Assembly (NCBI RefSeq): GCF_003439125.1 | Contig: NZ_QSUU01000002.1 | Span: 1 to 64,000, forward strand | Reading direction: 5' to 3' | DNA length: 64,000 nucleotides | Source of the DNA: Collinsella sp. OM04-5 | GTDB taxonomy: Bacteria > Actinomycetota > Coriobacteriia > Coriobacteriales > Coriobacteriaceae | Shown here: piece after piece, positions 1 to 12,849 of the stretch | Layout of the letters: each line of letters begins with the position of its first letter | Position numbering within the stretch: the stretch's first letter is position 1 | Position numbers and translations under genes: made by a program | Notes under the pieces: model-generated | Databases searched by the model: none | Told to the model about the DNA's origin: nothing | The model's input: only the letters and a program-made list of their open reading frames with translations

Positions 1-112
1 GGTCTTTCATGCAGCAGGGGCTCTCAATGTTTTATGTCCTGCTCATATCGTCTGTGCCGGCAGTTAGGAACAGCCCTTGCCGATTCGATTGTTGAATATC
101 TCCGTGACTACT
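1..112. other. Window edge with no recognisable gene
   Basis: No open frame here carries a recognisable protein, and I see no strong hairpin followed by a T run. It lies just past the stop codon of gltD, so it probably holds the 3' untranslated end of the gltBD transcript. A gene entering from outside the window cannot be excluded. Confidence 0.4.
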
Positions 113-1594
<1,482 letters not shown>

Positions 1595-1599
1595 GGCAC

Positions 1600-6297
<4,698 letters not shown>

Positions 6298-6376
6298 CGC
6301 GATCCTCCCCTAGATATTAGTCAGTCAGTTGAATAGGCATACTAGGAGCATCGCCGGCCCGCTGTGTTTCCCGCCC

Positions 6377-6388
6377 GTTTCGAAACAA
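6377..6388. promoter_or_regulatory. Candidate operator GTTTCGAAACAA upstream of gltB
   Basis: The 10-bp core GTTTCGAAAC is a perfect palindrome about 80 bases upstream of the gltB start. The same sequence, TTTCGAAACAA, forms each arm of a 13-bp inverted repeat upstream of argR (53286-53323). A shared nitrogen-related regulator is an inference; no factor with this site is known to me. Confidence 0.35.
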
Positions 6389-6476
6389 TCGCGTAACGCA
6401 CGCCGGCCATCAACGTCTTGCCATCAAACGTGTACGTCAGTCCCCAAGTTCAGCTTGTAAGTTCACCGCTTCAAAC

Positions 6477-6533
6477 ATCTCAATCTGTAACAGGAGGAGC
6501 CGATTTTGGCCCCTAGATGTTACGGATTGAGAT
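6477..6533. repeat. 57-bp palindromic repeat, unit 1
   Basis: The outer arms are ATCTCAATCTGTAACA and TGTTACGGATTGAGAT around a 25-base centre. The unit is followed by TTTTC, so a transcript across it would form a strong hairpin. Units 1-3 start exactly 80 bases apart. Confidence 0.85.
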
Positions 6534-6556
6534 TTTCTGCAGGACGGTTTTGGTTT

Positions 6557-6613
6557 GTCTCGATCTGTAACACGAAAGGCCGGTTTTGGCGGTCAGCTGT
6601 TACAAATCGAGAT
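6557..6613. repeat. 57-bp palindromic repeat, unit 2
   Basis: The arms are GTCTCGATCTGTAACA and TGTTACAAATCGAGAT. It lies 23 bases after unit 1, and the 23-base spacers on both sides resemble each other (both begin TTTC and contain AGGAC). Confidence 0.85.
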
Positions 6614-6636
6614 TTTCCATAGGACCATTTCTTCCT

Positions 6637-6693
6637 GTCTCGATCTGTAACAGCTAGGCCCAATTTCCATCCCTAGTTGTTACAGATCGAGAC
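6637..6693. repeat. 57-bp palindromic repeat, unit 3
   Basis: The arms GTCTCGATCTGTAACA and TGTTACAGATCGAGAC are perfect reverse complements over 16 bases. The inner CTAGG/CCTAG extends the pairing. It is the last unit of the first array. Confidence 0.85.
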
Positions 6694-6831
6694 ATTTCGG
6701 CAGCCCCCTTTCACCATCCCATTCAAATACAACAATTTTGTTAGTCTTGGTTAACTTTTTAGCCTAAAACGGGTATCCTTTGCGGCGTCAAGCAAACGGC
6801 ACGCACACCGTGCCAGATCAAGGAGGCCCCT

Positions 6832-7605
6832 ATGGCGCACCGAGCAGACCGACAGACAATGCAACTTGTCCTTATCCGTCACGGAGAATCCGAGTGGAAC
6901 AAACTCAACCTGTTCACCGGCTGGACCGACGTAGAACTCACCGACACGGGCCGCGAAGAAGCCGCAGCAGGCGGTCGAGCCCTCAAAGAAGCGGGCTTCG
7001 ACTTCGACGTCTGCTACACCTCGCGTCTCAAGCGCGCAATTCACACCCTCGACATCGTGCTCGGCCAAATGGATCGCGAGTGGTTGCCCGTCATCAAATC
7101 CTGGAAGCTCAACGAGCGCCACTACGGAGCGTTGCAGGGTCTCAACAAGGCCGATGCCGCAGCGGAGCACGGCGACGAGCAGGTGCTCATCTGGCGCCGC
7201 TCCTTCGATGTCTGCCCGCCGGCACTCGAACCGGACGACGCGCGCGATCCCCACACCCAGGAGCAATACCGTGATGTCGCGCCCGATCAGCTGCCCTATA
7301 CCGAGTGCCTCAAGGACACGATCGCCCGCGCCTGGCCTTATTTCGAAGACGAGATCCGCCCCCAGATGCTCGCCGGCAAGCGCGTACTCATCGCCGCACA
7401 CGGCAACTCCCTGCGCTCACTCGTCATGAAGCTCGAGCACCTCACGCCCGAGGAGATCCTCAAGGTCAACATCCCCACCGGCGTGCCGCTCGTCTACACC
7501 TTCGACACCGATTTCAACGTCCTCGACAAGCGCTACATCGGCGACCCGGCGACCATCGCCGCCAAGATCGACGCCGTGGCCAATCAGGGCAAAGCACACA
7601 AGTAG
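6832..7605 (+). CDS. gpmA: 2,3-bisphosphoglycerate-dependent phosphoglycerate mutase
   Basis: This enzyme interconverts 3-phosphoglycerate and 2-phosphoglycerate in glycolysis, using a phosphohistidine. The 257-residue protein has the family signature RHGESEWN at residues 16-23, with His17 as the phosphorylated residue. It also has the Glu-rich NERHYGALQG segment and a second catalytic His in AAHGNS near residue 189. I chose the ATG at 6832 because AAGGAGG sits at the right distance. The internal ATG at 6859 (MQLVLIRH) is the more usual family start but has no such site. The gene follows the first palindrome array and precedes the Nramp transporter by 75 bases. Confidence 0.95.
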   Translation: MAHRADRQTMQLVLIRHGESEWNKLNLFTGWTDVELTDTGREEAAAGGRALKEAGFDFDVCYTSRLKRAIHTLDIVLGQMDREWLPVIKSWKLNERHYGALQGLNKADAAAEHGDEQVLIWRRSFDVCPPALEPDDARDPHTQEQYRDVAPDQLPYTECLKDTIARAWPYFEDEIRPQMLAGKRVLIAAHGNSLRSLVMKLEHLTPEEILKVNIPTGVPLVYTFDTDFNVLDKRYIGDPATIAAKIDAVANQGKAHK

Positions 7606-7680
7606 CCCCAACCCAAAACCGACGCGTGGCGCCGCACGGCCCAGATGCGACGTCACGCCGCCCATACACAGGAGCGCACC

Positions 7681-8937
7681 ATGCTCAACCATCTCAAACA
7701 ACACTTTGGCTCCCCGCGCACTGGCGGTCATGGCGGGCTCGACATTGCGCGGCACATCGGCCCCGGACTGCTCGTAACCGTCGGCTTTATCGACCCGGGC
7801 AACTGGGCCTCCAACATGGCCGCGGGCTCGCAGTTTGGCTACGCGCTGCTGTGGATCGTCACGCTGTCCACGATTATGCTCATTGTGCTGCAGCACAACG
7901 CGGCACACTTGGGTATCGCCACGGGCGCCTGTCTTGCCGAGGCCACGACCCGCTTTCTCCCCCGCATCGTGGGACGCGCGGTGCTCGGCAGCGCCTATCT
8001 CGCGACCATCGCCACCGCCATGGCCGAAGTCCTGGGCGGCGCGATTGCCCTTCAAATGCTCTTTGGGCTGCCCGTGCGCGCGGGCTGCGTCATCGTGGCG
8101 GCAGTATCGATGGCGATGCTCATGACGAGCTCCTACAAGCGCGCCGAGCGATGGATCATCGCCTTCGTCGGCGTGGTAGGACTCTCGTTTTTGGCCGAGC
8201 TTGCGCTGGTCAAGGTCGACTGGCCGCAGGCCGCCGCAAGCTGGATCACGCCCAGTATGCCCACTGGCTCTGCCGCGATTATCGTGAGTGTCCTGGGTGC
8301 GGTCGTTATGCCCCACAACCTTTTTCTGCACTCCGAGGTCATCCAATCCATGCACTTCGAAGGCCAAGGCGAGCAAGTTATCGAAGAACGCCTGCGCTAC
8401 GAGCTCTTCGACACGCTCTTTTCGATGGGCGTGGGCTGGGCAATCAACTCGGCAATGGTCATCCTGGCCGCAACGACCTTCTTTGCGCACGGCATTGTCG
8501 TAGACGACCTCGCCGTCGCAGCGGCCACGCTCTCCCCCATTCTGGGCCCGGCAAGCGCGACCATCTTTGCCGTGGCGCTACTGTTTGCGGGCCTCTCGAG
8601 CAGCGTGACAGCGGGCATGGCGGCGGGAACCATCACTGCGGGCATGTTCGACGAGGAATACGACATCCACGACCGACATTCCTCGGTCGGGGTGGCGGCC
8701 TGTTTCGCCGGAGCAGTGGCGGCGTGCCTGGTCGTTCCAAATCCCTTTGAAGGTCTCATCTGGAGTCAGGCACTGCTGTCGCTTCAGCTGCCGATTACGG
8801 TCTTTGTGCTCATACGACTCACCAGTTCACGCCGCGTCATGGGCAAATACGCCAATTCGCGCCCGCTCAACACGCTGCTTGTAGGGATCGGTGCCATCGT
8901 GACGATTCTCGATATCGTGTTGTTGACAGGGATGTAA
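7681..8937 (+). CDS. Nramp family divalent metal transporter
   Basis: This is a proton-coupled importer of divalent metal ions (Mn2+ or Fe2+) in the cytoplasmic membrane. The 418-residue protein has the two metal-site signatures of the family: DPGN at residues 38-41 in the first membrane segment and MPHN near residue 210 in the sixth. About eleven hydrophobic segments follow the usual pattern. The start ATG at 7681 is preceded by an AGGAG site. The gene lies 75 bases after gpmA and may share its transcript. Mn2+ or Fe2+ specificity cannot be told from sequence alone. The second palindrome array begins 27 bases after the stop. Confidence 0.92.
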   Translation: MLNHLKQHFGSPRTGGHGGLDIARHIGPGLLVTVGFIDPGNWASNMAAGSQFGYALLWIVTLSTIMLIVLQHNAAHLGIATGACLAEATTRFLPRIVGRAVLGSAYLATIATAMAEVLGGAIALQMLFGLPVRAGCVIVAAVSMAMLMTSSYKRAERWIIAFVGVVGLSFLAELALVKVDWPQAAASWITPSMPTGSAAIIVSVLGAVVMPHNLFLHSEVIQSMHFEGQGEQVIEERLRYELFDTLFSMGVGWAINSAMVILAATTFFAHGIVVDDLAVAAATLSPILGPASATIFAVALLFAGLSSSVTAGMAAGTITAGMFDEEYDIHDRHSSVGVAACFAGAVAACLVVPNPFEGLIWSQALLSLQLPITVFVLIRLTSSRRVMGKYANSRPLNTLLVGIGAIVTILDIVLLTGM

Positions 8938-8964
8938 TGGGGCGGGGCACTTACCCAGTCAAAC

Positions 8965-9021
8965 GTCTCGATCTGTAACATCTAGACCCGCTTTTAATGT
9001 CTAGATGTTACAGATCGAGAT
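8965..9021. repeat. 57-bp palindromic repeat, unit 4
   Basis: The arms are GTCTCGATCTGTAACA and TGTTACAGATCGAGAT. The inner TCTAGAC/GTCTAGA makes almost the whole unit self-complementary. It begins a second array with the same 80-base period. Confidence 0.85.
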
Positions 9022-9044
9022 CATTCCGAGGGACAGCTCCGTTT

Positions 9045-9076
9045 GTCTCAATCTGTAACACGTAGACCCCAGTTTC
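9045..9076. repeat. 57-bp palindromic repeat, unit 5, left half
   Basis: The left arm GTCTCAATCTGTAACA starts exactly 80 bases after unit 4. The unit stops at about 9076, where GC-rich sequence gives way to AT-rich sequence. The missing right half is at 11268-11292. Confidence 0.85.
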
Positions 9077-9104
9077 CCTTAGTTAAAGATATGAACCCTA
9101 TTTA

Positions 9105-10130
9105 TCAGTCTACTTTTCCAATAAATCGGTAGTATATCTCTATTTCCTGTATTCTTTCATTGTCCTCATTCGTTGTTGCTTCGTGAATAAGGATTTTTTC
9201 TATCATTGCATTTAATAACGGTGCTGTCAGTTCCTTTGGTACGGAATACTCCTTGATTAACTCAATCCACTTTTCAGCACCTATCATATCCTGTTCCATT
9301 TTACTTAATTCTTCTCTTAGGTTGGTTATCTGCTGTTCCAGTTCTATCTGCTCCTTTTGATATTTCCCCGACAGCATGATGAAGTTTCGTTCCGTTATCT
9401 TCTCACAGGCTCTATCTTCATACATTTTCGCAAACAAGCGGTCAATCTCATTTTGTCGGTTCTCGGCTTTCTTCAAAGCACTTGCCTTTTTCTTCTTTGC
9501 CCGTATTCGCTCTGCATTGCCAGCCTTTTGTATCTTATTCACCACCTTTTCTTCGTCCTGCTGTACTGCCTTAGTCCAATATTGCAATCGTTCCAATACT
9601 GCTTGATACAACACATCATAACGGATATAGTGCATAGAACAAGTACCTTTTCCAAACTGTCCGTAGTAACTGCAAGCATAATAACTGTAAGGCGTTTTAT
9701 TTGCCTTATTTGTCGCAAACCGCATAGACCAGCCACAATCCGCACACTTGACAAGCCCTGCAAATATCGGCGTTGCTTTTTCCTTTGTCTGTCTACGCCT
9801 TGATTTTATCTGTTCCTGCACACGATAGAATACTTCTTTGTCAATAATCGGCTCATGCGTGTTTTCTACTCGAAACCATTCACTTTCGGGTTTTCGTACT
9901 TTCTTCTTGCTTTTGAAAGAAATAGTTGACTGTCGATTATGAACGCTGTTGCCGATATAGACTTCACTTTTTAAAATTGCCTTAACATGAGCAATCGTCC
10001 ATTCATAACGCTTGCTGTCGGGCTTTCCCTCAAAGATATGTGCAAAAGTACCATACCTTGTAAAATTCAGCCAAGACGCTGTCGGAACTTTTTCTTCTCG
10101 CAGTACATAACCATTACAGAAGAACTCCAC
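9105..10130 (-). pseudogene. Large serine recombinase, C-terminal part only (TndX-like)
   Basis: The 341-residue frame matches the central and C-terminal parts of large serine recombinases from Firmicutes transposons and ICEs. It has a recombinase domain (about residues 15-110) and a zinc ribbon with CADCGWSMRF and a later GTCSMHYI (about 128-165). A charged coiled coil (about 195-290) and the conserved end follow. The N-terminal resolvase domain with the catalytic serine is absent. Just upstream, sequence from another gene start (ATG at 10173, MKEFKDYFSKSEIVLWSSS) is joined out of frame. The listed start is an unsupported GTG inside the junction, so this is a deletion remnant. Confidence 0.88.
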
Positions 10131-10173
10131 AAAACAATTTCACTTTTTGAAAAATAGTCCTTAAACTCTTTCA
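10131..10173 (-). pseudogene. 5' stub of a small membrane-protein gene (PnuC-like?)
   Basis: A GGAGG site and ATG at 10173 begin a frame reading MKEFKDYFSKSEIVLWSSS, after which it runs into the recombinase remnant in another frame. The stub resembles the start of small nicotinamide-riboside-transporter-like (PnuC-type) proteins found next to Nim-like genes in gut Firmicutes. That identification is from memory and uncertain. It sits directly behind the second leader RNA, so the leader once controlled this gene. Confidence 0.45.
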
Positions 10174-10187
10174 TAATAACCTCCAAA

Positions 10188-10269
10188 AAAATAAGCATCC
10201 GAATATACATCTTCAAAGACCTAACGATGTACAGTCGAATGCTTTACGCATCTACTACCCGGTGGCAGT
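10188..10269 (-). promoter_or_regulatory. Leader RNA with terminator-type hairpin, copy 2
   Basis: Read on the minus strand it begins ACTGCCACCGGGTAGTAGA just after the stop of the Nim-like frame. It then forms a stem of AGCATTCG with CGGATGCT and TGTACATC with GATGTATA, followed by TATTTTTTT, and ends 15 bases before the PnuC-like ATG. This is the form of an intrinsic terminator used as an attenuator. About 80% of its bases match copy 1. Confidence 0.65.
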
Positions 10270-10271
10270 GC

Positions 10272-10772
10272 TTATTCTTTATCAACTTTTTTCATTTTAA
10301 CCAGGTCAATTGCTTCTTTACCAGTCAGGTGTTCAATTGTCATTTCAATGATTGCCATGTTTCTGATAGAAGAATCAATTTCTTTAGGAATTCCATCTTT
10401 GTAATCTGCTGAATATTTCATAAAAAGCAAGGTTGCAATACGACGCATTTCATTCATATCTTCTACAAGATGTACTTTACCGAACGCAATGACGCTTCTG
10501 AAATATGTAGTATATTTCTCCGGCACAATATGATCTTGATCAATTACGCAAAAAGATGCTTTTTCATGTTTAATAATTGCATCAATTTTGTGTCCGCTTT
10601 TAGCAGAATGGAAATACAGTTTTCCATCTATATAAACATAGCTTATAGGAACGGCGTATGGATAATCATTATCTCCGATTAACGCTAAAGTTCCGCTTGT
10701 ATTTCTGTTCAAAATTTCTATAGCGGTTTCTTATGGCAATAACTGCTTAAATCTTCTCATTTCTCTAAACAT
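10272..10772 (-). pseudogene. Nim-like pyridoxamine 5'-phosphate oxidase-family flavoprotein, early stop
   Basis: The frame encodes a small split-barrel flavoprotein of the pyridoxamine-phosphate-oxidase fold, the family that includes 5-nitroimidazole reductases (Nim). A good ribosome site (AAGGAG) precedes the ATG at 10772, giving MFREMRRFKQLLP. Codon 14 is then TAA (10731-10733), where relatives usually have CAA (Gln). After it the frame runs open for about 150 codons to 10272. The only other start is a weak TTG at 10712 without a clear ribosome site. It is probably inactive unless that TTG is used or the stop is suppressed. The protein is AT-rich like the rest of the element. Confidence 0.75.
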
Positions 10773-10798
10773 GGTTCTTCTCCTTTTAATGTTATAAA

Positions 10799-10880
10799 AG
10801 AAAAAGCATTTGAATGCACATCTTCAAAGACCTAACGATGTACAAACAAATGCTTTACGCATTCACTACCCGTTGGCAGT
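10799..10880 (-). promoter_or_regulatory. Leader RNA with terminator-type hairpin, copy 1
   Basis: This is the first copy of the leader, upstream of the Nim-like gene. On the minus strand ACTGCCAACGGGTAGTGAATG is followed by a stem (AGCATTTG with CAAATGCT, and TACATC with GATGTG) and then TTTTTCTTTT. An early GAATGC could instead pair with GCATTC in the distal arm, giving an antiterminator. A short leader frame ends three bases upstream. Control by ribosome position is inferred, as for leaders of antibiotic-resistance genes. Confidence 0.65.
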
Positions 10881-10882
10881 TT

Positions 10883-10909
10883 TTATTCTATATTAACATT
10901 ATCTATCAT
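10883..10909 (-). CDS. Putative leader peptide MIDNVNIE
   Basis: An eight-codon frame, MIDNVNIE, ends with TAA immediately before leader copy 1. GAGGTG lies 8-13 bases upstream of its ATG. A perfect TATAAT (10963-10968, minus strand) lies about 55 bases further upstream. In copy 2 the end of the Nim-like gene (also ending GAA TAA) takes the same position, which supports the idea that a terminating ribosome matters. Confidence 0.45.
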   Translation of the reverse strand: MIDNVNIE

Positions 10910-10962
10910 AATAAATAACACCTCAAAAAACAATAGAAAATTCCTTTTTTGTCTTCATCTGC

Positions 10963-10968
10963 ATTATA
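10963..10968 (-). promoter_or_regulatory. -10 box TATAAT for the Nim-like leader
   Basis: The minus strand reads TATAAT about 55 bases before the leader peptide. The -35 position at 17-base spacing (TGGCAA, 10986-10991) is a poor match, so the promoter is only a candidate. Confidence 0.4.
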
Positions 10969-11015
10969 TCATATTGTTATAAGCATTGCCATTTCTTTTC
11001 TGCTTTTGAAAAGTT

Positions 11016-11097
11016 ACTTATCAGCCTATGTTTTGTAAAGGGTGATATTCAGCATTTCTCACGCAACAAGCCCTTGACAAACCATAGACTAATAAGT
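11016..11097. repeat. Long imperfect inverted repeat in the element
   Basis: The arms 11016-11042 and 11071-11097 are 27 bases each and pair with about four mismatches (core CTATG...TTTGT...AAGGG). They are separated by 28 bases. There is no T run, so it is not an ordinary terminator. A transfer origin, a recombination site or a structured RNA are possible. Confidence 0.6.
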
Positions 11098-11143
11098 TTT
11101 AAGGTAATCAAGCAGAAATGAAATAGTCTGCTGTTTCACGGCA

Positions 11144-11182
11144 ACAAAAAAGAGATACCAACACACTTATGTAGTATCTCTT
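11144..11182 (-). terminator. Intrinsic terminator reading into the element from the right
   Basis: On the minus strand AAGAGATAC and GTATCTCTT form a 9-bp stem with a 15-base loop, followed by TTTTTTG. It would stop leftward transcripts before the Nim-like promoter. Confidence 0.65.
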
Positions 11183-11267
11183 AGTCTAGTAGCAATATTC
11201 TTTTGTTTGCAAGCAGGTAAACATGGGCTGTTTCTTAATATCTTTTTGTTTGGGAAACACCGTTTTC

Positions 11268-11292
11268 ACTGCTAGATGTTACAGATTGAGAC
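11268..11292. repeat. 57-bp palindromic repeat, unit 5, right half
   Basis: ACTGCTAGATGTTACAGATT followed by GAGAC completes the unit interrupted at 9076. Its last 16 bases are the reverse complement of the left arm at 9045. Confidence 0.85.
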
Positions 11293-11362
11293 AAACGGTC
11301 GGCCGGACTCACAACAGACAGGATCGGTCAACAGCAACCGTGATCCCTTGGCGACGGAGGAA

Positions 11363-11396
11363 AAGGGCCCCGGCCGAGAATTCGACCGGGGCCCTT
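11363..11396 (-). terminator. Terminator of the rubredoxin gene
   Basis: An 11-bp GC stem (AAGGGCCCCGG with CCGGGGCCCTT) is followed by TTTTCC on the minus strand, 40 bases after the rubredoxin stop. Confidence 0.8.
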
Positions 11397-11435
11397 GGAC
11401 AGAGCTATGTTCGGCTTTCGCCGTGTGTCTGCGAG

Positions 11436-11579
11436 CTACTCCTCGACGAGCTCAAACTGATCGGGACCGACGCCGCACACCGGACACACATAATCCTCGG
11501 GCAGCTCGGGCGTATCGACCTCAACCTCGTAACCGCAAACGACGCACACGAACTTATACGTCTTCTTCTCCTCAGCCAT
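11436..11579 (-). CDS. Rubredoxin
   Basis: This is a small iron protein that carries single electrons in the cytoplasm, typically to oxygen- or peroxide-detoxifying enzymes in anaerobes. The 47-residue product has the two rubredoxin knuckles: CVVCGY (Cys12, Cys15) and [12 protein letters not shown] (Cys32, Cys35), which hold one Fe. Length and spacing are near normal, although rubredoxins are usually 52-54 residues. A GGAG-type site (AGGAGAACATC) precedes the ATG. It lies next to a flavin reductase-like gene, which fits a redox pair, though each has its own start region. A strong terminator follows. Confidence 0.92.
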   Translation of the reverse strand: MAEEKKTYKFVCVVCGYEVEVDTPELPEDYVCPVCGVGPDQFELVEE

Positions 11580-11668
11580 GATGTTCTCCTCTCGAACGTG
11601 ACTGGTGATGTACTTCGCTTATTAGTATATGTTCTCAATAATATAATGCAAGTGTTTTTAAAACATTT

Positions 11669-12172
11669 CTAGCCTTGATACGAGGACGCCTTCGGAGGCG
11701 TCTTGCCCTTCAGGACCTTATGGTAGTAGTCGTAGGTCAACGGCGTCTCGTCGCTCAGGCGCTCGGCGTCCTCGACCTCGCCGATAAACAGCAGATGCGT
11801 GCCCACATCCACAGTGTCGATCAAACGGCAGCTAAACAGGGCCGCCGCGTGCTCGGGCACATAGGGCATGCCCAGAGCCGTCTCGCGGGTCTCGTATTTG
11901 GCAAACTTGTCATAATCGCTGCTGGTGCGGAACCCATAGTTACCGATGTAGAGCATGTCGGCGGTCTGATCGATCACGGTCAGCGCGAACGCTTTGGCAG
12001 ATGCGATAACGCCCGAGGTGACGTTGTCCTTGTTCACGGCAACCGAAATGCGCGGCGGTGCGGACGTCACCTGCACCGCCGTGTTGATGACGCAGCCGGC
12101 GCGCAGCCCGTCTGCCGCGGCGCTCACCACGTACAGACCGCTCGGCATGGTAAAGAACGCAGTTTTGTCCAT
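11669..12172 (-). CDS. Flavin reductase family protein (FMN-binding split barrel)
   Basis: The 167-residue protein belongs to the flavin reductase-like FMN-binding split-barrel family. Typical segments are the N-terminal TMPSGLYVVSA, the middle PPRISVAVNKDN and ALTVIDQTAD, and the C-terminal LFIGEVEDAERL. Members reduce flavins or pass electrons to rubredoxin-like partners. The rubredoxin gene lies 89 bases downstream on the same strand, so a functional link is likely but inferred. The ATG at 12172 has GGGGAG seven bases upstream. The longer frame to 12364 crosses a terminator and is not used. Confidence 0.85.
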   Translation of the reverse strand: MDKTAFFTMPSGLYVVSAAADGLRAGCVINTAVQVTSAPPRISVAVNKDNVTSGVIASAKAFALTVIDQTADMLYIGNYGFRTSSDYDKFAKYETRETALGMPYVPEHAAALFSCRLIDTVDVGTHLLFIGEVEDAERLSDETPLTYDYYHKVLKGKTPPKASSYQG

Positions 12173-12223
12173 AACGATCACTCCCCTAACCCGGATTGGA
12201 ACCTCATGGATGTATGTACCCAC

Positions 12224-12257
12224 AAAAAAGGCGACGCCCATAACGGACGCCGCCTTT
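12224..12257 (-). terminator. Terminator after smpB
   Basis: On the minus strand AAAGGCGGCG pairs with CGTCGCCTTTTTT. The stem is GC-rich with a T run and lies about 120 bases past the smpB stop. Confidence 0.75.
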
Positions 12258-12378
12258 GAGATATATGTGTCAAAACAGCAAGCAAGATGAGACGCCCGCA
12301 GTTGCGGTGAAATAGGGACTGAATAGCCCCTCAAACAGGCAAAACAGTCCGTATTCCACCGCAACTTATACAGAGTGC

Positions 12379-12849
12379 CTAGCGATTACGCTCCTTTAGC
12401 GCGCGGTCAATCTCGCGCTGGACATCGCGCTTGGCCATATCCTCGCGCTTGTCGTAAAGTTTCTTGCCGCGGCCTAGGCCCAGCAGCAGCTTTACGCGGC
12501 CGTCGGTATTAAAGTAGAGCTCCAACGGTACCAGCGCATAACCACGGTTGCGAAGTTTGCCGTCGAGAAAGTCAATCTCCTTGCGGTGCAGCAGCAAACG
12601 ACGGCGGCGATCAGGGTCGCGATTCCACACGCCGCCATGGCTATAAGGGTGAATATGCAGGCCCACGAGCCAGCACTCGCCGCCACGAATCAGTGCAAAG
12701 GTGTCGGTGATCTGGCACGCGCGCTCGCGAATCGACTTGACCTCGGTGCCACTCAGCTCAATGCCGCACTCAAACGTCTCATCGATAAAGTACTCGTGGT
12801 GTGCCGAGCGATTCTTGGAGATGAGCTTGCGCTCGCGCTTACTGGGCAT
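12379..12849 (-). CDS. smpB: SsrA-binding protein SmpB
   Basis: SmpB binds tmRNA and brings it to stalled ribosomes for trans-translation. The 156-residue protein is standard in length. It has the SKNRSAHHEYFIDE N-terminus, the EVKSIRE core, HIHPYSHG, and the C-terminal GKKLYDKRE followed by a basic tail. The ATG at 12849 lies inside the last codons of the upstream repeat-type gene (11-bp overlap), so the two are translationally coupled. No tmRNA gene was recognised in this window. Confidence 0.95.
   Translation of the reverse strand: MPSKRERKLISKNRSAHHEYFIDETFECGIELSGTEVKSIRERACQITDTFALIRGGECWLVGLHIHPYSHGGVWNRDPDRRRRLLLHRKEIDFLDGKLRNRGYALVPLELYFNTDGRVKLLLGLGRGKKLYDKREDMAKRDVQREIDRALKERNR

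Larger units (their letters stand above)
6298..6831. other. Divergent intergenic region between gltB and gpmA
   Basis: This 534-bp gap carries no gene. It holds the promoters of gltB (leftward) and gpmA (rightward), a GTTTCGAAACAA palindrome at 6377-6388, and three 57-bp palindromic repeat units described separately. The last 100 bases before gpmA are AT-rich, with AAGGAGG just before the gpmA ATG. Confidence 0.7.
9077..11267. mobile_element. Decayed AT-rich element inserted in repeat unit 5
   Basis: This roughly 2.2-kb segment is clearly AT-rich against GC-rich flanks. It separates the two halves of one 57-bp palindrome; removing it restores a 57-bp unit. Both ends show TTTC (GAAA on the other strand) at the junction, consistent with the GA core used by large serine recombinases of the TndX/TnpX type. 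It carries a recombinase lacking its catalytic domain, a Nim-like gene with an early stop, two leader RNA copies and a long inverted repeat. The recombinase stop is about 28 bases from the left end, as is common for such elements. Without the catalytic domain it should be immobile on its own. Confidence 0.8.

Noticed and set aside
6477..6693. CRISPR array
   Set aside because: The units are 57-bp palindromes that differ from one another, the spacers are 23 bases and similar to each other, and no cas genes are near.
9357..9803. Plus-strand genes within the recombinase remnant
   Set aside because: They lie opposite a frame with clear recombinase similarity and show no known motif.
10272..10712. 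Intact Nim-like gene starting at 10712
   Set aside because: That start is a TTG without a ribosome site; the good ribosome site and ATG at 10772 lead into a stop at codon 14.
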